DNA of 64,000 nt from Pedobacter terrae (GTDB lineage Bacteria; Bacteroidota; Bacteroidia; Sphingobacteriales; Sphingobacteriaceae): the NCBI RefSeq assembly GCF_900100705.1, contig NZ_FNCH01000008.1:124001-188000 (forward strand). Reading direction: 5' to 3'. How positions within the stretch are numbered: position 1 is the first letter of the stretch; every line of letters starts with the position of its first letter. The position numbers and the translations under genes are program-made. The notes under the pieces are model-generated. The model was not told where the DNA came from and searched no databases. It saw only the letters and a list, made by a program, of their open reading frames with translations. Positions 7,892-15,387 of the stretch are shown here, piece by piece.

Positions 7892-9360
7892 CACACCGAA
7901 ACGCTCCCCGCATTGCAGTGAAACTCTGCCCAGCCATTTTCATCAATAATCACCGCCTGCTCCCTATAGCCCAACGCATCAATAAACGTTTTTCCGGCAA
8001 AGTGTTTACCAATTTCCATTGCCTTAAAGCCTTCTTCTCCTGTACTTAATAATACCGCCAAACCACTATTTGCATGTTCTTCATCACCGGCACGCGTCCA
8101 GCCTACGCAAACACCATGGTCAAAATAATCGCGTTGCTCGCCGTAGGCTAAGGCTGTACGGATTTTACTCATGGTTTCTACCGCAGGGATCGCCACTAAC
8201 TCCACATGCACTTCATCCCCCTCTCTGTCCTTATCATCATAAATGCCCCCATAAAGATCAGGGAAGAACAAACACGGAATGCCTTGTAAACGCAACAGGA
8301 TCATCGCATAGGCTAAAGGCCTGAACCAAAAATCTACATATGATTCCAGCGCCTGTAAAGGTTGCGAATCATGATTATCTACAAATGTTACCGCCAGATC
8401 AGGTTTTACCTGTACCAGTGTGCCATCGAAAATCGTCCGCATATCAAAATCTTCTTCCTTACTCGCCAGGAAAAAATTATGGTGTAAAAGCGAATCGAAT
8501 ATTTGTGTCCGCCCGCCGGTAATTTCAATATAGTTTAATTGTCCCGCTACATCCACCACATTCCAATCCTCAGCCACAATAAAAAACTCGCGATTATATT
8601 TTTGATTCAGGTGATCAATCCACTCCACAATAAAATCAGGGTTAATGTGTTTAACGGCGTCTAACCTGAAACCATCCACTTTCGTCGTCTCCACGATCCA
8701 CTCACCCCAATATTTTAACTCTTCAACTACAGCACGGTTACGAAAATCAATATCGTTGTACATCAGGTAGTCGTAATTGCCAAATTCGGTAGAGGGAACT
8801 TCTTCAAAACCTTCACCTAAATGGTTTTGGATCGAATAAATAGCCGTTTGTTTAGTATCCTCCGCCCAATCTACCCCACTAAAACATTCATGATTCCATA
8901 TAAACTCAGAATATTTGCCCTGCCGGCCGGGAAAAGTAAATTTTGTCCAGGCTTCTATTTCGAAAACATCGCTGGTAAATTCATTTCTATTGTCAGGATT
9001 TACCGTTTTCACCGCTATTTTTTCCAATTCATCGCCACCTGCTTTGTGGTTAAAAACAACATCGGCCAGGGCGCCAATCCCATGCTCATGTAAGGCTTCA
9101 ATCGCTTTTATATATTCGTCTTTCGAGCCATATTTGGTATTTACACTTCCTTTCTGATCAAATTCACCCAGATCAAAAAGATCGTAAACGGAGTAACCCA
9201 CATCATAGGTAGCATTGTTCGATTTATAAGCCGGAGGCAACCACAGCGCAGTTATACCAATTTCTTTTAGGTGACCTGCTTCGGCAGCTACTTTAGTCCA
9301 CAGATTTTGTTCTTCGTTATAATACCAATGGAAAAATTGGATAAGCGTTTGATTTTGCAT
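7873..9360 (-). CDS. Cytoplasmic alpha-amylase (glycoside hydrolase family 13)
   Basis: 495 residues with no signal peptide, so it acts on internal alpha-1,4-glucans. Length and the opening MQNQTLIQFFHWYY match the cytoplasmic AmyA/AmyS type (GH13 subfamily 5). The four conserved regions are present: ALADVVFNHK, VDGFRLDAVKH with nucleophile Asp234, FFIVAEDW with acid/base Glu264, and TFVDNHD with Asp331. A C-terminal beta-domain ends near the stop. A promoter-like pair lies upstream (see 9424-9451). The gene is transcribed convergently with the isomerase cluster and ends next to a hairpin repeat. Confidence 0.93.
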   Translation of the reverse strand: MQNQTLIQFFHWYYNEEQNLWTKVAAEAGHLKEIGITALWLPPAYKSNNATYDVGYSVYDLFDLGEFDQKGSVNTKYGSKDEYIKAIEALHEHGIGALADVVFNHKAGGDELEKIAVKTVNPDNRNEFTSDVFEIEAWTKFTFPGRQGKYSEFIWNHECFSGVDWAEDTKQTAIYSIQNHLGEGFEEVPSTEFGNYDYLMYNDIDFRNRAVVEELKYWGEWIVETTKVDGFRLDAVKHINPDFIVEWIDHLNQKYNREFFIVAEDWNVVDVAGQLNYIEITGGRTQIFDSLLHHNFFLASKEEDFDMRTIFDGTLVQVKPDLAVTFVDNHDSQPLQALESYVDFWFRPLAYAMILLRLQGIPCLFFPDLYGGIYDDKDREGDEVHVELVAIPAVETMSKIRTALAYGEQRDYFDHGVCVGWTRAGDEEHANSGLAVLLSTGEEGFKAMEIGKHFAGKTFIDALGYREQAVIIDENGWAEFHCNAGSVSVWVLKVG

Positions 9361-9423
9361 TAATTAGATTTTTTTTTAAGGATAACAGGATACAAGATGA
9401 ATTGTTTTTTAATCAACGTGTTG

Positions 9424-9451
9424 CAAATCTATCTCCTATTAATTTCGCAAA
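9424..9451 (-). promoter_or_regulatory. Bacteroidota-type promoter for the amylase gene
   Basis: On the minus strand, TTTG (9451-9448) is followed after 16 bp by TAGATTTG (9431-9424), a match to the TAnnTTTG box. Spacing is one short of the usual range. The predicted start of transcription is about 58 bp before the amylase ATG. Confidence 0.5.
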
Positions 9452-9485
9452 TCACCGCAGAGACAAAACAGTCAATCTGCGGGTG

Positions 9486-9568
9486 GTCGTCACCCTGATC
9501 CGATAGCCATCGGATTTATTTCAGGGTCTTTCCTGCTACTAAGATGCTGAAATGAATTCAGCAAGACG
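9486..9568. repeat. Interspersed repeat family B, copy 2
   Basis: GTCGTCACCCTGAT at the left and AATTCAGCAAGACG at the right, with an inserted ATCCGATAGCCATCGGAT palindrome inside the first hairpin. The rest of the gap 9361-9732 holds the amylase promoter and no recognisable gene. Confidence 0.8.
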
Positions 9569-9717
9569 AATCTATTGAGGGAAGCTAATCATAATTCCGA
9601 CTTAAAAAGTCTTCTCGCAATGACGATTCCTCGAAACCAAGTCCCTTCAAATACTTTAATTTTTCTAAAACTAACTTACCACGTTACGACTGCCATGCTA
9701 TTTCACCACATTTTAAC

Positions 9718-9725
9718 TACTTTTG
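9718..9725 (+). promoter_or_regulatory. -7 promoter box upstream of the thioesterase gene
   Basis: TACTTTTG matches TAnnTTTG and lies only 7 bp before the ATG at 9733, which would make the transcript nearly leaderless. No convincing -33 TTTG was found at the right distance. Confidence 0.3.
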
Positions 9726-9732
9726 CCCTCAA

Positions 9733-10254
9733 ATGAGTTTAAAAAAGAAATTTGCCAGAGAAAGTTTTACCATCATGAACGAATTGGTATTACCCAATGA
9801 TACCAATACCTTAAATAACCTGATGGGTGGGCGCCTGCTCCACTGGATGGATATTGCAGCGGCAATTTCGGCTCAAAAACACTGCAACCGCATCGTAGTT
9901 ACCGCTTCGGTTGATAACGTTTCTTTTAAGCAACCCATTAAATTAGGTGATGTCATTACCATTGAGGCCAAAGTAACCCGGGCTTTTAACACCTCTGTAG
10001 AAGTGCGTTTAGATGTATGGGCAGAGAATATTCCAAGTGGTGCACGCCAAAAAAGCAATGAGGCTTATTATACCTTTGTAGCGCTTGATCAAAGTGCACG
10101 TACCATCCCTGTGCCCGAACTGATTCCGGAAACACCCGAAGAAATCGATTTATATGATGGCGCTCTCCGCCGCAGGCAGTTGCGTTTGGTTTTGGGCGGG
10201 AAAATGAGTCCTGATGAGGCCAGCGAACTCAAGGCACTTTTCTTTAAAGCATAA
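9733..10254 (+). CDS. Acyl-CoA thioesterase (hotdog fold)
   Basis: 173 residues, soluble. The hotdog core is recognisable from NLMGGRLLHWMDIAAAISAQKH (helix and active-site region), VVTASVDNVSFKQPIKLGDVI and the strand TSVEVRLDVWAEN. This corresponds to the YciA/BACH-like group that hydrolyses medium- and long-chain acyl-CoA. A C-terminal arm (DGALRRRQLRLVLGGKMSPDEA) follows the hotdog domain. It is a single gene, and the antiporter begins 70 bp downstream. Confidence 0.85.
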   Translation: MSLKKKFARESFTIMNELVLPNDTNTLNNLMGGRLLHWMDIAAAISAQKHCNRIVVTASVDNVSFKQPIKLGDVITIEAKVTRAFNTSVEVRLDVWAENIPSGARQKSNEAYYTFVALDQSARTIPVPELIPETPEEIDLYDGALRRRQLRLVLGGKMSPDEASELKALFFKA

Positions 10255-10324
10255 TTTTTTTCAACAAATTCCTTTCAGCTTGGTTTGATTGTTTTACTTT
10301 AGTGTTTACTTTACGCTGAAAAAT

Positions 10325-11515
10325 ATGACAACCTACACCATACTTATTATTTTAAGCGGATTAGTCATTTTCTCTTATCTGTTTGATTTAGTGGCCAGTA
10401 AAACCAAAGTACCATCGGTTTTATTGCTGTTGTTACTGGGCATTGGCCTCCGTTTCCTGGTCGATTACCTTAAAATACAAACCTTTAATTTCCTCTCCAT
10501 TTTACCCACACTCGGTACCGTAGGGTTAATCCTCATTGTTTTTGAAGGTTCGCTGGAACTGAAGTACGATCGCGAAAAAAATAAAGTCATCAAAAGCGCT
10601 TTCTTCTCTGCACTAACCATTCTACTGGCAACAGCATCCATCATCACGCTCATTATTTACCAGATTACCCATAAAGATTTATATACCTGTATTGCCAATG
10701 CCATTCCTTTTAGTGTAATCAGTTCGGCCATTGCCATACCTTCTGCTGCTGCACTGGGAAAACAAGACCGTGAATTTGTCATTTATGAATCTTCCTTTTC
10801 CGATATCCTCGGCATTATTATTTTCAATTTTGCCATTACCAACCACTCCATTACCACCTCTGCCTTTATAGGTTTGGGCTTAAGCACTTTTTTAATTATT
10901 TTATTATCGGCCATTGCCTGCGTGGTACTGCTTTATGTAATGGGCAAACTGGTACACCACATTAAATTCTTCCTCATTATTTCGATACTCATCCTGGTTT
11001 ATGCTATCGGGCAGTCGTACCATTTATCGTCACTGGTGTTGATTTTGAGTACCGGATTATTTTTGAACAATGCCGATACCATCCGGAATGCCTGGTTCAG
11101 GGGTGTATTTCTGTATAAAAACCTTTCTGCAGATTTATCGCAATTATATCAGCTCTCTGCCGAAAGTGCCTTTATTTTAAGAACGTTTTTCTTTGTTATT
11201 TTTGGCTTTACCATGAACATTAGCGAGCTTAACGATAAGCCTGTACTCGCCAATGGTTTTTTCATTTTGCTAACCATTTTCGCCGTTCGGTTTTTCTTTT
11301 TAAAGGTATTTAAAAATGGCGCCCTCAGCCCTATCGGTTATATTGCGCCACGCGGTTTAATTAGTATTTTACTTTATTTTAACCTGCCTAAATCGCTCAA
11401 AATTGCGGAGGTTGGCCCTTCTTTCCTGTTTTTGGTGGTGTTGGGTACCAGCCTGGTGATGACTTTGGGTATTACTTTAAGTAAAAACAAACCCGAAGAA
11501 ACTTCTACGGTTTAA
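10325..11515 (+). CDS. Cation:proton antiporter (CPA1/NhaP type)
   Basis: 396 residues from this start, almost entirely membrane-spanning (about 11-12 segments). An in-frame ATG 12 codons upstream (10289) would add a poor N-terminus; the chosen start opens directly into TYTILIILSGLVIFSYLFDL, the usual first helix. Family features include KTKVPSVLLLLLLGIGL, TVGLILIVFEGSLEL, ISSAIAIPSAAALG and ESSFSDILGIIIFNF, matching the Na+/H+ exchanger superfamily (acidic residues in the S/D pair helix). It lies in the inner membrane and exchanges Na+ or K+ for protons. Its last 11 bp overlap the convergent gene's end. Confidence 0.87.
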   Translation: MTTYTILIILSGLVIFSYLFDLVASKTKVPSVLLLLLLGIGLRFLVDYLKIQTFNFLSILPTLGTVGLILIVFEGSLELKYDREKNKVIKSAFFSALTILLATASIITLIIYQITHKDLYTCIANAIPFSVISSAIAIPSAAALGKQDREFVIYESSFSDILGIIIFNFAITNHSITTSAFIGLGLSTFLIILLSAIACVVLLYVMGKLVHHIKFFLIISILILVYAIGQSYHLSSLVLILSTGLFLNNADTIRNAWFRGVFLYKNLSADLSQLYQLSAESAFILRTFFFVIFGFTMNISELNDKPVLANGFFILLTIFAVRFFFLKVFKNGALSPIGYIAPRGLISILLYFNLPKSLKIAEVGPSFLFLVVLGTSLVMTLGITLSKNKPEETSTV

Positions 11516-12089
11516 ACGAAGCCGAAATTACTTTTATTTTCTGTAGTTCGGTAGTGAGGTTGGTATTTTGCTGATAATAAACAGAGAAATAATCAAGATC
11601 CGTTTTGTGCTGTGCATACTTTGCCGCATTGCCATTAATTTTATAGTTGGCAATACTCGGGTTAATGGCTTGTATGGGTGCAGCGACGATGTTACCGGTA
11701 ACATTAACTACGGTTGTAACTACATGTCCACCTACCTCTTCGCCTAATGTCGGGTCTTTTTCGCCCCATTTCCGAACGATAGCACCATCTGCCCGTTTCT
11801 CAAAATTATTTTCATTCCAGGGGTCATATTTCAAAAACTTAATGATACTGGCTTCCTTTTTTGGGGTTCTGATTTTAATGGTCTTAATCTCGTCAACACG
11901 TAAAGTAACCGGACTCCCCTCAACAATCATCACCACGCTGGCTGAATCTACTTTATACAGCAGCCCTTTTATAACATCAGCTTTCGTTTTCACAATGGCG
12001 ATGTAGGGCTTAATTCCCTGCGACCTGCTTTCGCTTACGAATAAACAAGCGGCCAGCATTACGAGCGTTGCAACAATTCTAAATTTCAT
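11505..12089 (-). CDS. Exported protein of unknown function
   Basis: 194 residues with a clear signal peptide (KFRIVATLVMLAACLFVSESRSQ). The mature part has two short strands of the type seen in small beta-barrel or SH3-like folds (KADVIKGLLYKVDSASVVMIVEG) followed by a segment poor in motifs. I do not recognise the family. It overlaps the antiporter gene tail to tail by 11 bp and is followed upstream by the low-complexity block at 12125-12345. Confidence 0.7.
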   Translation of the reverse strand: MKFRIVATLVMLAACLFVSESRSQGIKPYIAIVKTKADVIKGLLYKVDSASVVMIVEGSPVTLRVDEIKTIKIRTPKKEASIIKFLKYDPWNENNFEKRADGAIVRKWGEKDPTLGEEVGGHVVTTVVNVTGNIVAAPIQAINPSIANYKINGNAAKYAQHKTDLDYFSVYYQQNTNLTTELQKIKVISASFKP

Positions 12090-12124
12090 ATGGAAGGTGT
12101 TAATTGTAGATAAAGCTATTCATA

Positions 12125-12345
12125 AAAACTGAAAATTGCTAACCAAAAACTGCCAACTGAAAACTGTAAACTGTGAACTGTAAACTGCCAACTGAAAACT
12201 TTAAAACGTAGCATTAGGCGCTTAGCATGAAAACTCTCAACTCCAAACTCCCAACTCCAAACTTTACCGAGTAGCATTAGGCGCTCAGCAGGAAAACTCT
12301 CTACTCCAAACTCTCAACTCCAAACTAAAAATTCCCAACTCCAAA
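12125..12345. repeat. Low-complexity AACTG-type tandem block
   Basis: Irregular reiteration of 6-8 base words such as AACTGAA, AACTGCC and CAACTCC over about 220 bp. It also contains a duplicated GTAGCATTAGGCGCT (about 12209 and 12271). It has the same flavour as 33380-33486 and a weaker likeness to the 21-bp arrays. Confidence 0.7.
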
Positions 12346-12753
12346 CTAATCAACGCTCATTTCCAATATCTTATCAAATTCAGTAGCCTTAAGTGGCATT
12401 ACCGATAAACGCCCCTGCCTGATTAACGAAATATCAGCCAAACTGGGTTCAGCTTTAATCTGTTCTAAAGAAACCGGGTTCTTCAACGTTTCTACCGGAG
12501 CCAAATCAACCACCACCCAATTGGTATCATCAGTGGTGGGGTCCTGGTAAAATTCTTTTACTACTTTGGCAATACCCACCACGTTTTTACCCTCGTTGCT
12601 ATGGTAAAAAAGCACCAAATCGCCCTCTTTCATGGCTTTCAGATTATTCCTGGCCTGGTAATTACGCACGCCATCCCAAAAGGTACGGCCATCTTCATTA
12701 AATTTTTCCCAACTGTATTTAAAAGGCTCTGATTTTACTAACCAATGGTTCAT
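12346..12753 (-). CDS. EVE domain-containing protein
   Basis: 135 residues, close to a single EVE domain. Marks are the opening MNHWLVKSEPFKYSWEKF, FWDGVRNYQARNNLKAMKEGD, LVLFYHSNEGKNVVGIAKVV and the C-terminal LIRQGRLSVMPL. EVE domains belong to the PUA/YTH-like fold and bind modified bases in nucleic acid. Some act in restriction-like modules, but solitary short ones like this are widespread and probably housekeeping. It is the last clearly core gene before the AT-rich island. Confidence 0.9.
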   Translation of the reverse strand: MNHWLVKSEPFKYSWEKFNEDGRTFWDGVRNYQARNNLKAMKEGDLVLFYHSNEGKNVVGIAKVVKEFYQDPTTDDTNWVVVDLAPVETLKNPVSLEQIKAEPSLADISLIRQGRLSVMPLKATEFDKILEMSVD

Positions 12754-13179
12754 GCTATTTTGTATTTATTTTGATTTTTACCCTCAAAACTAAGAAAAGG
12801 GAATGGATTAGGAAATAGGTTGGAGAGATAAGCTATCCATCAATAAGATAATATACTTACTTATGTGTAATTATGGTTTCCCGTATCTTATATTTAGATT
12901 ATTAATATAAATTCGTAAAGATTTCTGATAAAACATAAATATAATTATTACTAGTGCAAATCTTACTGTTTAGGCTAGCCGGCTTAATGACTTGTTTTTT
13001 CATTATTAATCTTGATAAAACTAACAAAACACAAGTCTTGCCAAAATTTAAGTCTATGAGCGCTAAGACTCGCACTAGAAGTGCGATAAAAATGCCGAAT
13101 TATTTAAACCAAATTGTTTTGAATAAATTATATTTGTTGGAAAACCATATCTAAATTAACGCAGTAGGGATAACTTTTT
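12754..13179. other. Left edge of the accessory island
   Basis: AT-rich gap. From 12946 onward it carries the first R element (see 12946-13105). A 66-codon open frame at 12954-13154 lies within the R element and is not supported as a gene. No tRNA or integrase marks this edge. Confidence 0.55.
12946..13105 (+). repeat. R element, copy 1 (upstream of the ATPase operon)
   Basis: Can be aligned with 22554-22690 over about 150 bp through TTAGGCTAGCCGG, ATTATTAATCTT, ACACAAGTC and GCGCTAAG. Its first 38 bp also align with 23806-23845. Each copy lies 70-90 bp before an accessory gene. Confidence 0.65.
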
Positions 13180-14346
13180 ATGAAAATTCAAAAAATTGCT
13201 ATATATGGGCTAAATAATATTCAGGTAATTGAAATACCAATAAAAGATAACAAGTTGATATTAATCGCTGAAAATGGAGCAGGTAAAACAACCATACTTC
13301 GTATGATTTTTTTATTCCTATCTAAAAATTGGCTCAAATTAAGCGAGTACAATTTTGACAAAATGACTATTACCATTGACGATATATCTCATTCAATTGA
13401 TAAAAGTTCCTTAATAAAAGATAAGATTACAAAACAGGATTTACATGAGGAAATTAAGAAATATCCATTATATAAGAACTTTTTAACTGAAGTTTTTAAA
13501 AACTATAGTGTGGAGGATCTTTTAAAAAACACTTACTTAATCGGAGATATCGAGAATAAATATGATATTCCTACAAGTATTTTACTATCCATACTAGATA
13601 GCTTAAAAAAACTAGGATTCGATGAAAATTTATATTTATGGAATTATAATATTTTGTATTTGCCCACTTACAGAAGGATAGAAAGAAAATTCAGATCATT
13701 ATATGGCGATTTAAGCAAAAGATTACAACAGCATTTAAGGCGAATCGTCCCTGAGATTGAAACAATTATTAATCAAGAAACAGAGGAAAATGATGGTGTT
13801 AGTGCTCTTGAAAATGACTTACTATCCTTGTTTGATGATTTATGGTCTGTAAGAGACAATGAAAAGTGGATTAGAAAAAAAGATAGTTGTTCTCAAGTTG
13901 AATTAGTTGAATTTGGGATGGATGATGTTAAATATCGTATATCTGATTATTTGACTAATAAAAATATTGAGAAAAAGTATTTTGATATATATCTTTCAGT
14001 ATGTAATAGATATTTGGGAGATAAAAAGCAGTTAATATTAACTTCTCACGGAACTTCATTACAAGTTCTATCTTTGAAAGATCAGAAAGCGCTACCTTTA
14101 GACTGTCTGTCTGCAGGTGAAAAGCAAATAATTTCACTTTTCAGCCATTTGCTTCTAGATCGCGATACTATAGTAATATTTGACGAACCAGAAATTTCAA
14201 TCTCTATGAAATGGCAAGAAATGTTACTTGAAGACATAAGTAAGTTCGATCCTCTAGGTCTAATCACTGCAACTCATTCACCTTTTATAGTGACAGATTC
14301 CTTTAGAGAATATACTCATGGACTAAACGAATTTATATCTGAGTAA
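13180..14346 (+). CDS. AAA/ABC-type ATPase, AriA-like (putative defence operon gene 1)
   Basis: 388 residues. The Walker A loop is AENGAGKTT (Lys36), the ABC signature is LSAGEKQ (311-317), Walker B is IVIFDEPE (Asp335, Glu336), and the switch histidine is His366 in THSPF. The sequence between, about residues 60-290, is a helical insert typical of the AAA_15/AAA_21 class that senses phage proteins or DNA ends. No nuclease domain is fused. Its TAA abuts the ATG of the DUF4435 gene, so translation is coupled. That pairing matches PARIS, in which AriA holds the AriB nuclease until triggered. Codon use is AT-rich compared with the core genes on either side. Also possible: an OLD- or Gabija-like sensor of another family. 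Confidence 0.85.
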   Translation: MKIQKIAIYGLNNIQVIEIPIKDNKLILIAENGAGKTTILRMIFLFLSKNWLKLSEYNFDKMTITIDDISHSIDKSSLIKDKITKQDLHEEIKKYPLYKNFLTEVFKNYSVEDLLKNTYLIGDIENKYDIPTSILLSILDSLKKLGFDENLYLWNYNILYLPTYRRIERKFRSLYGDLSKRLQQHLRRIVPEIETIINQETEENDGVSALENDLLSLFDDLWSVRDNEKWIRKKDSCSQVELVEFGMDDVKYRISDYLTNKNIEKKYFDIYLSVCNRYLGDKKQLILTSHGTSLQVLSLKDQKALPLDCLSAGEKQIISLFSHLLLDRDTIVIFDEPEISISMKWQEMLLEDISKFDPLGLITATHSPFIVTDSFREYTHGLNEFISE

Positions 14347-15387
14347 ATGACAACTGAAGATTTTTTCGATAAAAAATTTAAAATTTTACCTCGTGCCTCA
14401 AATCTTTCATTAAAGCAGGCCTACAGTCGATCAGGTAATGATTTGCATGTATATGTTGAAGATAGAGATGATTTCGAATTTTACAGAACTTGGATAAAAT
14501 ACATTTATAGGGATTATTTGATTAAACCATACTATCAAAAAGGAAAGAGCAATGTCTTAAAAGCATATAAGGAAGTTGATTGGAGCAAATATAGTAAGTC
14601 AAAGGTTTTGTTTTTCATGGATAAAGATTATGATGATGTTTTAAAGAGAGAAATTGATAATGATGAAAACATCTTCTACACAAAGTATTACTCCATTGAA
14701 AATTATTTGATTAACAACGAGGCTCTAGAAATTATTTTCACTAACTTCCATAATATTGATACAGAAAAAATAATGAGTTTTTTGATTGATGAATTTAATA
14801 AATCCTATGATATATTCGTAAAGTTTATTGATGCAATTACTCCATTTATTTTAATTTACAGAGAAACACAGGCGCATTTAGTGTTGAAAGATTTAAAATT
14901 GCCTTCATTCGTCTCATTTTTTGACTTAGAGTTAGTCTATAAACGTTACGCCGAAAAATATGATCACCAAAGAATTACTAAGGCGGCTTCAAGCACGAAA
15001 AGGGAGAAGGCATCGTTACGTGAGTTAACACTATTATCCTCATTGAATAAACAGTGTGAAGCAGATATATCCCACTTCAAGTTCTCAAAACTGATGAGTT
15101 TCAAGAAAAAACTTAAGGCGATAAATGATCCAAAAATCTATATAAGAGGTAAATTTGAGCTATGGTTTCTCCTTCAATATTTGGATAATATTGAAAAAGC
15201 ACTTTACAAACAATTTGCTAAACCTAATAAGGAAGCATTATTTGGGAATAAGGTTTCTTATCCAAAGCGTAAAACAGTCTTAAATGAATCAAATATTTTT
15301 GATATCCTTGCAAACAAGTTAACTATGCCACAAGATATCAGTGACTTCTTGAATAATAATTATAACAAAGTAAATGTTTACAATTAA
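14347..15387 (+). CDS. DUF4435 TOPRIM-like protein, AriB-like (putative defence operon gene 2)
   Basis: 346 residues. The N-terminal part shows TOPRIM marks: Glu38 in HVYVEDRDDFEFY and the acidic pair Asp92/Asp94 in VLFFMDKDYDD, followed by the DUF4435 motif YYSIENYL (about 114-121). The C-terminal half is helical, with no motif I can name. In PARIS the DUF4435 protein AriB is a nuclease released by the ATPase, which then stops the infected cell from translating. The active-site acids needed for such activity all appear intact here. The gene starts directly after the ATPase stop and overlaps the DUF262 gene by 14 bp. Confidence 0.85.
   Translation: MTTEDFFDKKFKILPRASNLSLKQAYSRSGNDLHVYVEDRDDFEFYRTWIKYIYRDYLIKPYYQKGKSNVLKAYKEVDWSKYSKSKVLFFMDKDYDDVLKREIDNDENIFYTKYYSIENYLINNEALEIIFTNFHNIDTEKIMSFLIDEFNKSYDIFVKFIDAITPFILIYRETQAHLVLKDLKLPSFVSFFDLELVYKRYAEKYDHQRITKAASSTKREKASLRELTLLSSLNKQCEADISHFKFSKLMSFKKKLKAINDPKIYIRGKFELWFLLQYLDNIEKALYKQFAKPNKEALFGNKVSYPKRKTVLNESNIFDILANKLTMPQDISDFLNNNYNKVNVYN

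Noticed and set aside
12954..13154. 66-codon open frame before the ATPase gene
   Set aside because: It lies entirely in R element copy 1, whose other copies do not keep the frame.
12754..13179. tRNA attachment site at the island's left edge
   Set aside because: No tRNA cloverleaf, integrase or matching direct repeat at the other edge was seen.
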